Shown here: positions 1 through 7,679 of the stretch, piece by piece | Position numbering within the stretch: the first letter of the stretch is position 1 | How the letters are laid out: every line of letters starts with the position of its first letter | Assembly: GCA_017450065.1 (NCBI GenBank) | Contig: JAFSYI010000014.1 | Span: 85,371 to 149,370, forward strand | Source: Lachnospiraceae bacterium | GTDB taxonomy: Bacteria; Bacillota; Clostridia; Lachnospirales; Lachnospiraceae | DNA: 64,000 nucleotides | Reading direction: 5' to 3' | Program-made: the position numbers and the translations under genes | Notes under the pieces: model-generated | Database searches by the model: none | Told to the model about the DNA's origin: nothing | What the model saw: the letters and a program-made list of their open reading frames with translations, nothing else

Positions 1-734
1 CCGTAAGCTACCAGAACGGTAATGAGGTCATAATACAGCCTGTATATGAAAATGAGAAGAGGGGTTTTTCGAGTATTGTCAACATAGCGATCGGTATAGG
101 CGTCGGGATCGCCATCAGCTGGTTCCTTGTGTTCCCGGCCAGAATGTCGGGACAGAACAGGATGAATGATGAGAAATTCAAGGAGGTCAGCGAGCAGCTG
201 GCATCAGAGCAGGCATCCAGACAGGAAATAGAGAAGGCACTTCAGGATAAGCAGAATCAGATGGACGAGCTTCAGAGGCAGTATGACGATCTTACGGGAG
301 CTTCGGGTAAAAGGACAGAGCTTGACTATCTTATGGATGCGGCGACCGCCTATGTGGATGATCCGACAGATTCACTTGCCATTATGGAACAGATGGATCA
401 TATTCCGGAGGAGTATGTTGATACGGCTACGGAATCTTACCGTAATCTGTATAATGCGTTAAAAGCAGACAGTGCCACCCTGGCAGCCGACCAGTATATA
501 GAGAGTGCCAAATCTGCTGTGAAAGCCAATGATTATAAGACTGCGATAGAGGAGTATACGAAGGCATGGCTGCTGGATAAATCCAATTCGGATGTGCTTA
601 TGAATCTTGCACACTGCTACAGGCAGGACGGAGATACCAAAAAGGCGGATGAGCTGTACCTGCAGATCATAGATACCTTTCCCGATACGCAGAACGCGGC
701 AGATGCAAGAGACTATATGACAGAAGGTGAATGA
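1..734 (+). CDS. Membrane-anchored coiled-coil/TPR protein, 5' end missing
   Basis: The reading frame is open from base 3, so the ATG at 129 is internal and the true start lies left of the window. The visible part begins with about 25 residues, then one hydrophobic segment (VNIAIGIGVGIAISWFLVF), then a Lys/Glu/Gln-rich coiled coil (roughly bases 170-300). The C-terminal half carries tetratricopeptide-like helices (NDYKTAIEEYTKAWLLDK and SDVLMNLAHCYRQDGDTKKA). This is a single-pass protein that probably presents a helical repeat domain for protein binding on one face of the membrane. In related Clostridia such proteins often begin with a zinc ribbon, but that part cannot be seen. The specific function is unknown. 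The stop is followed within 4 bases by a copy of the palindromic repeat found elsewhere in the window. Confidence 0.75.
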   Translation, partial: VSYQNGNEVIIQPVYENEKRGFSSIVNIAIGIGVGIAISWFLVFPARMSGQNRMNDEKFKEVSEQLASEQASRQEIEKALQDKQNQMDELQRQYDDLTGASGKRTELDYLMDAATAYVDDPTDSLAIMEQMDHIPEEYVDTATESYRNLYNALKADSATLAADQYIESAKSAVKANDYKTAIEEYTKAWLLDKSNSDVLMNLAHCYRQDGDTKKADELYLQIIDTFPDTQNAADARDYMTEGE

Positions 735-737
735 ACC

Positions 738-766
738 TGTATTTTGAACCTGTTCTGAACAGTTGC
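738..766 (-). repeat. Half-copy of palindromic repeat (GTAACTATTCAGAACAG family)
   Basis: The minus strand reads GCAACTGTTCAGAACAGG followed by TTCAAAATACA, matching the left end of the element at 63866 and the copy at 2465. The core AACTGTTCAGAACAG is close to a perfect palindrome centred on one base. It lies between the end of the TPR gene and the end of the glycosyltransferase gene. Confidence 0.7.
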
Positions 767-778
767 TTTTGGCATAAC

Positions 779-2248
779 TCAGCGGGCAAAACCAAGCAGC
801 AGATATGCCGATAATGATGCTGCCGCGAATACGAATACGATTGCGGCGAACAGCCTGAAAAGGATATGATGCTTATCCGTACAGGCATCTGTGGAACCCC
901 CCAGAAATACTGATTCAACAACTATTACCAGTGCGATGTAACGGAAGTTCATCGCACTGTAATTATTTGATCCGAGTGCGAAAATGAAATAGGAAATGAG
1001 CAGGGTTACGTACAGTACTCCAAACAGAAGTCTGTGTTCGGGCAGGAGCGCGTATTTGTTTTTCTTATCCGTAAGTACCTTCACAGTGGCGATCAGGGAC
1101 ATCACCGCAAGAACCAAAGCGGTAGTGAACAGTATGAGTGCAAACAGATTGATGCCACTTGACTCCATACCGAGGTTGGAATCATCAAAAAGAGCTGTTT
1201 TCAGCATTGCCAGCCATACATTGTATTCGTCATAAGCATCCCCGTTTGATATAAGGCAGGGATAGATATTGCCTGTTCTTACATCAAACAGCCGCATAAG
1301 CATGCTTGCGTTAAGCTGTTCGCCAACGGGAGGAATGTAATTGAAGGGCATGCCGTAGGCCAGCATATTCTTTATCTCCCACCATATTCCGAGCGGAAAC
1401 ACTATGATACCGAATACCAGATATTGAAGGATGTATTTTCCGATATGTTCCCTGTCTTTGATAAGCTTTAGCAGAAACAGGGCGGCTACAGCCGGTGCAA
1501 CAGTCCCGCCCGAAAGCTTGGCCATCATAGACAGGCCTATGGAAATGGCGAGCATGACAATGATCCTGAGTGAGGGCGTTTTGTACCAGAGTATTACAAG
1601 ATATACGGATAATACCGCCATCATAAGGCTTAACGCATCATTGTTTATGCTTCCTGACATTATGGTGAGGGCCGGATGAAAGCATACTATAACAAGAACG
1701 ATCCTTGTTCCCCATTCCTTTAATTTGAGTTCACGGCATATGAAATAAGAGATCACGGTTACGGCACATATATAAAACAGAGTCAGTAATTGGACATTTT
1801 CCTGAACCTGTCTGTATGCAAGACCGAAATGCGCGCAGAATCTCATCCACAGACCGGCTATGATATGATGAAGCGGTGGCTGGAAGAAAGCCCATTTTTC
1901 CCGCGGGTCACCGGAGGGAAGAGACAGATTTTCGTATATGTATTCTATATAACCGGCATGTCCCTCGCCGGTTCCGAAATCTATGACATCATGCTGTCTT
2001 GTCCAGATCGCAGTATACAAAACATAGGCTGTCCGGAACATGGTTCCGAGCAGAAGAATGAGAGCCGGTTCGGATATTGATACCAGCTGCCTGAAAACAA
2101 ACAGGACAAGTATCACAGCGATAAGAAAGAACAGATACTGGGGTCTGCGCAGGGTTTCGGCCGTGGTATCCATGCAGAATGCAAGAAACAGCACCAGGGC
2201 GCCAAGCAGTATAAAGGGCTGATAATTGAAGCTTCTTTCTTTATTCAT
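779..2248 (-). CDS. Polytopic membrane glycosyltransferase (GT-C, ArnT/PMT-like)
   Basis: The 489-residue protein has about a dozen hydrophobic segments. Its first extracytoplasmic loop holds a conserved-looking acidic stretch (DVIDFGTGEGHAGYIEYI) followed by FQPPLHHIIAG. This pattern is typical of GT-C glycosyltransferases that take sugars from polyprenyl-phosphate donors (PMT/ArnT/GT39-GT83 type); the acidic loop would hold the catalytic residues. Further segments such as HPALTIMSGSINNDALSLM resemble the same families. It would act in the cytoplasmic membrane on a lipid, glycan or protein acceptor that cannot be identified here. The ATG at 2248 has a GGAGAG site just upstream. The gene stands alone on the minus strand between two plus-strand genes, and repeat copies lie beyond both of its ends. 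Family assignment is reasonably firm; the substrate is unknown. Confidence 0.75.
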   Translation of the reverse strand: MNKERSFNYQPFILLGALVLFLAFCMDTTAETLRRPQYLFFLIAVILVLFVFRQLVSISEPALILLLGTMFRTAYVLYTAIWTRQHDVIDFGTGEGHAGYIEYIYENLSLPSGDPREKWAFFQPPLHHIIAGLWMRFCAHFGLAYRQVQENVQLLTLFYICAVTVISYFICRELKLKEWGTRIVLVIVCFHPALTIMSGSINNDALSLMMAVLSVYLVILWYKTPSLRIIVMLAISIGLSMMAKLSGGTVAPAVAALFLLKLIKDREHIGKYILQYLVFGIIVFPLGIWWEIKNMLAYGMPFNYIPPVGEQLNASMLMRLFDVRTGNIYPCLISNGDAYDEYNVWLAMLKTALFDDSNLGMESSGINLFALILFTTALVLAVMSLIATVKVLTDKKNKYALLPEHRLLFGVLYVTLLISYFIFALGSNNYSAMNFRYIALVIVVESVFLGGSTDACTDKHHILFRLFAAIVFVFAAASLSAYLLLGFAR

Positions 2249-2464
2249 GATCTCTCCGCGATGTCTGATGATTTACTCCGGCCGGCCGCAGGATGGCCGG
2301 GTCATGATAAGTATAACATATTGTGGCTTTTCGTAACAGACATAATAATTCAGCCCGGAGGTCAGCAGAAAATCATTGCCGAATCAGCTTATTTCTCATA
2401 TAATTATATGTGGCTACGGTCAGGATTATCCTGCGGTTTTAATGGTTGAGATATTTGAAATATT

Positions 2465-2498
2465 GTAACTATTCAGAACAGGCTCAAAATACATATAT
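2465..2498 (+). repeat. Half-copy of palindromic repeat
   Basis: Bases 2465-2482 read GTAACTATTCAGAACAGG and continue CTCAAAATACATATAT, the same left-end sequence as the element at 63866. It ends about 27 bases before the PurF-like start codon, so it lies in the promoter or 5' leader of that gene. Confidence 0.75.
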
Positions 2499-2525
2499 GG
2501 AAATATAGGATTCTGGAGGCATATA

Positions 2526-3986
2526 ATGGGCGGAATATTTGGAGTAGTATCTAAAAAGGACTGTGTACTTGATGTTTTTTTCGGGACAGATTATCATTCA
2601 CACCTGGGAACGAGGAGAGCGGGAATGGCAATGTATGGGGACCGTGGATTTGACAGAGCCATCCATAATATACAGAATTCACCGTTTCGTACCAAGTTTG
2701 AAAGAGATGTAACAGATTTCAACGGAAATATCGGTGTCGGATGTATATCCGATTACGAACCTCAGCCGCTTCTTATACAGTCTCATCTGGGAAGCTATGC
2801 GATCACGACTGTCTGTAAGATAAATAATCTGGATGAGCTTGTAGCCGAAGCATATAATGTGGGACGGACGCAGTTCCTTGAAATGAGCGGAGGCAATATT
2901 AATCCCACGGAGCTGGTGGCAACACTCATCAATCAGAAGGACACGATAGCGGAAGGAATACAGTATGCGCTTGAAAGAGTAGACGGGTCGCTCACCCTGC
3001 TTGTGATGACGGATAAAGGGATATATGCCGGACGCGATCTCTACGGCCGGACGCCCCTTATGATAGGGAAAAAGGAAGATGAGGCATACTGTGTCGCATT
3101 TGAGAGCTTTTCATATATCAACCTCGGATATAAGGATGAGAAGGAACTTGGTCCCGGAGAGATAGTTTACATAACTGCGGACGGGTACGAAACTCTCAGA
3201 CCGGCGCAGGATATAATGAAGATATGTACCTTCCTGTGGATATACTACGGCTATCCCACATCCACATATGAGGGGGTAAATGTTGAAGCCATGAGATATA
3301 ACTGCGGCAAGGCACTTGCCATAAGGGACAAGAGCTCATGGGCAGATGATGTAAGACCGGATCTTGTAGCGGGAGTTCCGGATTCGGGTACCGCACATGC
3401 CATAGGATATGCGAATGAATCGGGAATACCTTTTTCGCGTCCGTTTATAAAATATACTCCCACATGGCCGCGTTCATTCATGCCGACCGACCAGAACCAG
3501 AGAAATCTGATCGCCAGGATGAAGCTTATTCCGGTTGACCGTCTGATAAGAGGTAAATCACTGCTTCTTATTGACGATTCTATCGTAAGAGGAACCCAGC
3601 TCCGTGAGACTACCGAGTTCCTTTATAACAGCGGAGCCGGGGAGGTTCATATAAGACCTGCGTGTCCGCCGCTCCTTCATGGATGCAGGTTCCTTAATTT
3701 TTCCCGTTCGAATTCGGAATATGATCTTATAACGCGCCGGGTCATCCGGGAAAGAGAGGGCGAGAATGTATCTGATGAGATCCTGAAAGATTATGCGGAT
3801 CCCGACAGCACGAATTATAAGGAAATGCTTGATGAGATAAAGAAGCAGCTTAATTTCACATCCCTGCGTTTCCACCGCCTTGACGATATGGTGGAATCGG
3901 TGGGACTTCCGAAGGAGAAGCTGTGTACATACTGTTGGGACAAACAGGGAGACTGTCATAAGTGTGCATCATGCACCGGATGCTGA
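2526..3986 (+). CDS. PurF-like amidophosphoribosyltransferase homologue without glutaminase nucleophile
   Basis: The 486-residue protein has the PurF layout: an N-terminal Ntn glutamine-amidotransferase fold followed by a phosphoribosyltransferase domain with an intact PRPP loop (LLLIDDSIVRGTQ, about residues 345-357). PurF makes 5-phosphoribosylamine from PRPP and glutamine. Here the N-terminus is MGGIFGVVS, so the nucleophile Cys2 of the usual MCGI start is Gly. The usual RGQE region reads LGTRRAGMAMYG and no NGNLVN-type motif is seen. Glutamine hydrolysis is therefore unlikely; the protein may use ammonia, do another PRPP reaction, or be regulatory. The extreme C-terminus is a cysteine cluster (C467, C470, C477, C480, C483, C486) that suggests a metal or Fe-S site. 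GGAGG at 2516-2520 supports the start. I know of similar Cys-less paralogues in Clostridia, so the change is probably a family trait rather than a sequencing error. Confidence 0.8.
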   Translation: MGGIFGVVSKKDCVLDVFFGTDYHSHLGTRRAGMAMYGDRGFDRAIHNIQNSPFRTKFERDVTDFNGNIGVGCISDYEPQPLLIQSHLGSYAITTVCKINNLDELVAEAYNVGRTQFLEMSGGNINPTELVATLINQKDTIAEGIQYALERVDGSLTLLVMTDKGIYAGRDLYGRTPLMIGKKEDEAYCVAFESFSYINLGYKDEKELGPGEIVYITADGYETLRPAQDIMKICTFLWIYYGYPTSTYEGVNVEAMRYNCGKALAIRDKSSWADDVRPDLVAGVPDSGTAHAIGYANESGIPFSRPFIKYTPTWPRSFMPTDQNQRNLIARMKLIPVDRLIRGKSLLLIDDSIVRGTQLRETTEFLYNSGAGEVHIRPACPPLLHGCRFLNFSRSNSEYDLITRRVIREREGENVSDEILKDYADPDSTNYKEMLDEIKKQLNFTSLRFHRLDDMVESVGLPKEKLCTYCWDKQGDCHKCASCTGC

Positions 3987-4104
3987 AGTTTGTATTATAA
4001 CTGTTCTGATCCTCTTACGAAAGTATGGGGTGACTGCCGGAAAGTAACAGGGCTCATGTTAAAATGGTGTGCGGTTCCGGACAGCTGCGCAAAGAAGGAT
4101 TGAT

Positions 4105-4491
4105 ATGGGTATATTGTATGATGCAAGAAAACTGAAGGCGCTGGAATTCTTAAATGATCTGTGTGAATATGCAGGCAAGGGAAGTGATTTCACGCAGGAA
4201 CTGTGGACCGAATTCCTGAATGATGATGAGCTGTACAGGGAATTCGTTTATTATGCCGACAATCATACTTTTCTTGATGATATGAAGATAAGCGGATATT
4301 CAATGTCGGATATGTATGTCTGGCAGATGGACCGTTATAATATCGTACGCGAGCTGGGCAAGAACCCGGCCGCGTGCAACAAGGAGACTCTGGTGCTGAA
4401 TGCATTCCGTGAGATGGCAAATATGAAGAGGGATCCTGCTACATACGTAAAACGCATAGAATCGGGAAAGGGTAATGACCGTTTGTCTTAA
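4105..4491 (+). CDS. Conserved hypothetical protein, 128 aa
   Basis: I start this at ATG 4105, preceded by AAGGA in gcgcaaagaaggattgat; the upstream GTG at 4069 has no good ribosome site. The protein (MGILYDARKLKALEFLNDL...) is soluble, acidic and probably all-helical, with several aromatic pairs (VYYADN, YVWQMDRYN). I see no known motif, signal peptide or membrane segment. It follows the PurF-like gene by 118 bases in the same direction and may be co-transcribed, since no terminator is visible between them. The function is unknown. Confidence 0.7.
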   Translation: MGILYDARKLKALEFLNDLCEYAGKGSDFTQELWTEFLNDDELYREFVYYADNHTFLDDMKISGYSMSDMYVWQMDRYNIVRELGKNPAACNKETLVLNAFREMANMKRDPATYVKRIESGKGNDRLS

Positions 4492-4607
4492 TTGTAGCAA
4501 CAGAATGTATTATACGTATTGTTTGGGAAATGTATAAACAACAGACAAATAATACAATAATTTAGCAAAAATATACAGCAAAATTATAAAAAATACTGAA
4601 AATACTG

Positions 4608-4639
4608 TTGACATAACACAAAACATGTGTTAATATAAT
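4608..4639 (+). promoter_or_regulatory. Sigma-A promoter with inverted repeat in the spacer, driving the 4.64-4.98 kb RNA
   Basis: TTGACA at 4608-4613 is separated by 17 bases from TAATAT at 4631-4636 (an overlapping TATAAT lies at 4634-4639). The spacer contains a perfect inverted repeat, TAACACA-N5-TGTGTTA (4614-4632). It lies between the -35 and -10 boxes and touches the -10, a typical place for a repressor site. No protein-coding start follows it. Confidence 0.7.
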
Positions 4640-4643
4640 TTCA

Positions 4644-4980
4644 ACACCAAGATAAAAGCCTCATCAGAGGTACAGTACTTGGTTGAAGATAAATCAGTCT
4701 GATAAAGGAGGTACGGTCCAAAGGATAGGTTAGTTTAAGGCATAAGCCTTTGCATTCGGAATTATCGCAGGTCTAATGTGAATCGGATATGAAAATTGGA
4801 AAACCACCATATAGGGTGAAGATGATCACAGCTGAAATCAGACATAAACGATAAGGAAGAAGAAGTCCGGCGTACTTACCCGAACGTTATCGGGAACGAA
4901 ATGGGAAGAGAGGTATATTCCATTGATAAGCAATCTTTAAGAGACCACGGTGAGGATAAAAAAAGCCGTGGTCTCTTGCT
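4644..4980 (+). ncRNA. Structured non-coding RNA candidate, about 330 nt
   Basis: A strong promoter points into a stretch with no plausible reading frame, and a stem-loop closes it (GAGACCACGG 4941-4950 with CCGTGGTCTC 4966-4975). Several local hairpins can be read: ACCAAG...CTTGGT enclosing CCTC-ATCA-GAGG near the 5' end, ATCAG-T-CTGAT, AAGGC-ATAA-GCCTT, CACC-ATATA-GGGTG and CCCGA-N6-TCGGG. This density of helices suggests a folded RNA rather than a long leader; the next gene downstream (mscL) is on the other strand, so it is not a riboswitch for it. I cannot assign a family. Some large free-standing RNAs of Clostridia (for example the raiA motif) would be the first to test; tmRNA, RNase P, SRP and 6S signatures were not recognised. 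If the weak T-tract at 4976 fails, transcription would end at the terminator near 5030. Confidence 0.55.
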
Positions 4981-4999
4981 GTTTGAGGTCATACAAAAC

Positions 5000-5034
5000 A
5001 AAACCCCGGAAGCCGTGGGCTCCGGGGTTTTATG
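5000..5034. terminator. Bidirectional intrinsic terminator
   Basis: AAAACCCCGGA (5000-5010) pairs with TCCGGGGTTTT (5021-5031), with A and T runs on both sides, so it can stop transcription from the RNA on the left and from mscL on the right. Confidence 0.8.
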
Positions 5035-5059
5035 TAAAAGGATATCCGTATCTTAAACA

Positions 5060-5497
5060 TCAGGCATCAAGATCTGCCGTACAGCAGGGACACTTGGTTG
5101 CCTTGATGTTGATCTCGGACTGGCATTTGGGACAGATCTTTGTTGTGGGATCTGCAGCAGCTTCTTCTTTCTTTTTAAGGTTGGCAGCCTTCTCTACGGC
5201 ACCGTTTATTGCCTTGAGCATGCAGAACAGTACAAGAGCGATAATAAGGAAGTTGATCACTGCGGAAAGAAAACTGCCGTAATCGAAGGCAACACCGTTA
5301 ATAACGAACTGGCCGCCTATCTTGACGCCGTCTTCGGAATTTCCGCCGCATATAAGCGCTATCAGCGGATTTATAAACGAATCGGTGAGAGAGCTTACTA
5401 TGTTACCGAATGCTGCACCGATGATAACACCGATCGCCATATCCATAACATTACCCTTTAATGCAAACTCCTTGAATTCTTCAAAAAACTTTTTCAT
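5060..5497 (-). CDS. mscL: Large-conductance mechanosensitive channel MscL with C-terminal zinc ribbon
   Basis: MscL opens in the membrane under hypo-osmotic stress to release solutes. The N-terminus (MKKFFEEFKEFALKGNVMD) and TM1 (MAIGVIIGAAFGNIVSSL) are canonical. TM2 (FLSAVINFLIIALVLFCML) follows an external loop, and the cytoplasmic end begins with a charged helix. The protein is 145 residues. The last 25 residues form a CxxC...CxxC ribbon (C122, C125, C136, C139) instead of the plain charged tail of the best-known MscL proteins, suggesting bound zinc. A ribosome site (AGGTAAGG on the minus strand) precedes ATG 5497. It is monocistronic and convergent with the non-coding RNA. The family call is secure. 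Confidence 0.95.
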   Translation of the reverse strand: MKKFFEEFKEFALKGNVMDMAIGVIIGAAFGNIVSSLTDSFINPLIALICGGNSEDGVKIGGQFVINGVAFDYGSFLSAVINFLIIALVLFCMLKAINGAVEKAANLKKKEEAAADPTTKICPKCQSEINIKATKCPCCTADLDA

Positions 5498-5740
5498 ATT
5501 CCTTACCTCTTTTCATTTAATATAAGTTGCCTGCAACAGATAGAATTTTACCATATTTTAACCGGACTATACAATAAAATTATGGAAAAAAAGCAGCCTT
5601 TTTGCCCCGGCAGGGACCTATCGAAAAAAAAATACAAAAAAATCATGCAAATTATCTATACATTATAGCGAAATTGTGACATATGTGCTACAATAGCTTT
5701 TACGGGGCCATGCCCCAAATAACTGTAAAGGAGACCTGCT

Positions 5741-7456
5741 ATGAAATTTTTGAAAAATGTTAGTGTTAGGATCAAGCTGTTGATACTTGTGGTACCGCTT
5801 TCTCTGGCTCTGATTGTCGCTTGTATTGTGATGGGTGTTGAAATGTCCGGTACATCCGAAGAAGTGACGGGTATATATTATGATACCCTGTTTAAAGCTT
5901 CGGAAGCATTTATAAGCGCGGACAGGGATTTTTATCAGGCACGTGTTTCCCAGACTGCGAAGAACCTGAGTAAAACGGATGCCGATTATAAGGCTAATCA
6001 GGAGGATTTCCAGGAGAATATGCAGCAGGCTTATGACGGAGTACATGAGGGCGTGACGATCGCGTCGGCTGTTCCTTCGCTGTATAACGAGGTTCTGGCC
6101 GGTTCGAGTTCAAGTATTGCGTCTCTGGTGAGCGTGTTTGACGAGCATTACGCCAATGCACTGCAGCAGGGTACCAACGGAAATGATGTTAATTATGCGG
6201 CAGAATTCGATCTTGCAAGAGAAGCACTCGATGAGATGACAATCATTACGGAGCAGTGGGCTGTAGAAGAGCATGAAGTGCTTCAGAAGAGTATAACAAC
6301 CAAGATCGTGATCCTTTCGGTGATATTCGGTATACTTATTTTATTACTTCTATATATTGCCATTGTCATTATAAAGGAAATAACCCAGGGAGTTAATTCG
6401 GCTACTTCCAATCTTAACCAGCTCGCGGCAGGTAAGCTTGGCATAAAGCTTCCGGATGAGAAGAAGCTTGGCAATGATGAAATCGGTCAGATGCAGAAGG
6501 CTACCAGCCAGCTGACGCTTAAGCTTCGCGATATAATGAGCAGAAGTAATGAGATGGCAAGGGATCTTTCCAGTGCGGGAAGCGATCTTGCACTGTCATC
6601 GGATCAGGCTTCACAGGCTTCCGGACAGGTTACGATAGCTGTAGACGAAATCAGCCAGGGCGCTGTATCACAGGCGGAGAGCGTTGAACATGCAGCCGGA
6701 AATACCAACGATATAGGAAACAATATTGAAGTAATAGCAACCAATGTTGAGCAGCTGGACGGATATGCAGAGAGCATGAAGGTTACCTGTGATGAGGCAA
6801 TGGATGCTCTTAACAAGCTGCTTGATCAGAGCAGGGATGTTCAGGAGTCTGTACGAAACATCGGTCAGACAATTGATTCGACCAATGAATCGGCAAACGG
6901 CATACATGGTTTCGTAACTGCCATCACTTCAATTGCCAGCCAGACGAATCTGCTGTCACTGAATGCTTCGATAGAGGCTGCAAGAGCAGGAGAAGCAGGA
7001 CGCGGGTTCGCGGTTGTTGCAGAAGAGATCGCGGCACTTGCAGAGCAGTCGAACCAGAGTGCCCAGGAGATAGGACGTATCGTAGACCAGCTTATGTATG
7101 ATGCATCGGCATCGGTCGATGTTATGGCCAAGCTGAATGAGAGCTTCGAGAACCAGTCGATCCAGATGGAAGCGACGAGAGACAACATGGAATCCATGGC
7201 CAGAGGCGTAATAGCCGTAGCGGAGAGCGCAGAGGCTATAGCCTCCAAGATCGAAGGCCTTACGGGAGCGAAGGATACTCTGGTGGGAATAGTCAGCGAT
7301 CTGTCGGCAATATCGGAAGAGAATGCAGCTTCAACAGAAGAAACCAATGCATCCATGCAGGAGCTTAATGCTACATTCAGTATAATCAATGATTCCGCAT
7401 CAAACCTTCAGGAGCTTGCAAAAGAGCTTCAGGAGCTTATAAGCTATTTCGGATAA
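5741..7456 (+). CDS. Methyl-accepting chemotaxis protein
   Basis: This 571-residue transmembrane receptor signals to CheA/CheW to steer flagellar rotation. TM1 lies at about residues 11-34. The roughly 155-residue extracytoplasmic domain is helical and of four-helix-bundle length, and TM2 ([23 protein letters not shown]) is near residues 190-212. A HAMP region follows, then the long signalling coiled coil. The highly conserved tip reads [20 protein letters not shown], around residues 397-416. The C-terminus ends LQELISYFG with no CheR-binding pentapeptide. AAGGAG at 5729-5734 serves ATG 5741, and a small hairpin GGGGC-CAT-GCCCC lies in its leader (5704-5716). A strong terminator follows, so it is monocistronic. 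The ligand cannot be predicted. Confidence 0.95.
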   Translation: MKFLKNVSVRIKLLILVVPLSLALIVACIVMGVEMSGTSEEVTGIYYDTLFKASEAFISADRDFYQARVSQTAKNLSKTDADYKANQEDFQENMQQAYDGVHEGVTIASAVPSLYNEVLAGSSSSIASLVSVFDEHYANALQQGTNGNDVNYAAEFDLAREALDEMTIITEQWAVEEHEVLQKSITTKIVILSVIFGILILLLLYIAIVIIKEITQGVNSATSNLNQLAAGKLGIKLPDEKKLGNDEIGQMQKATSQLTLKLRDIMSRSNEMARDLSSAGSDLALSSDQASQASGQVTIAVDEISQGAVSQAESVEHAAGNTNDIGNNIEVIATNVEQLDGYAESMKVTCDEAMDALNKLLDQSRDVQESVRNIGQTIDSTNESANGIHGFVTAITSIASQTNLLSLNASIEAARAGEAGRGFAVVAEEIAALAEQSNQSAQEIGRIVDQLMYDASASVDVMAKLNESFENQSIQMEATRDNMESMARGVIAVAESAEAIASKIEGLTGAKDTLVGIVSDLSAISEENAASTEETNASMQELNATFSIINDSASNLQELAKELQELISYFG

Positions 7457-7494
7457 GAGTATTTCCGTTTCCGGAAATATCCGATGATTTCTCA

Positions 7495-7530
7495 GGGCAT
7501 TCCGTTTTTGAAAAACGGGATGCCCTTTTA
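7495..7530 (+). terminator. Intrinsic terminator after chemoreceptor gene
   Basis: GGGCATTCCGTTTTT pairs with AAAAACGGGATGCCC and is followed by TTTTA. Confidence 0.85.
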
Positions 7531-7592
7531 ATATGATACTTGTTGAAAATGAACTAATCTGTTAGAATTGTATCTATTATTAAAAGTCAAAA

Positions 7593-7651
7593 GTAACTAT
7601 CCGGAATTGAAGGCTCATATTCAAAATATATGTGCTGTTCTGAATAGTTAC
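7593..7651. repeat. Short two-ended copy of the palindromic repeat in the glnS leader
   Basis: The left end GTAACTAT (7593-7600) and the right end CTGTTCTGAATAGTTAC (7635-7651) are inverted, with GCTCATATTCAAAATATATG between them. It looks like an internally deleted copy (59 bp) of the roughly 140-bp element at 63866. It ends 28 bases before the glnS start, in the glnS promoter or leader. Confidence 0.7.
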
Positions 7652-7679
7652 AGTCAAAAAACATATAGGGAGAAAAGAA

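Noticed and set aside
3994-4010. ATTATAACTGTTCTGAT resembling the palindromic repeat core
   Set aside because: Only about 10 bases match and neither arm is present; chance similarity is likely in this A/T-rich spacer.
7457-7679. T-box or other riboswitch ahead of glnS
   Set aside because: The gap holds only a terminator and a repeat copy; no T-box sequence (UGGN-ACC) or specifier stem was found.
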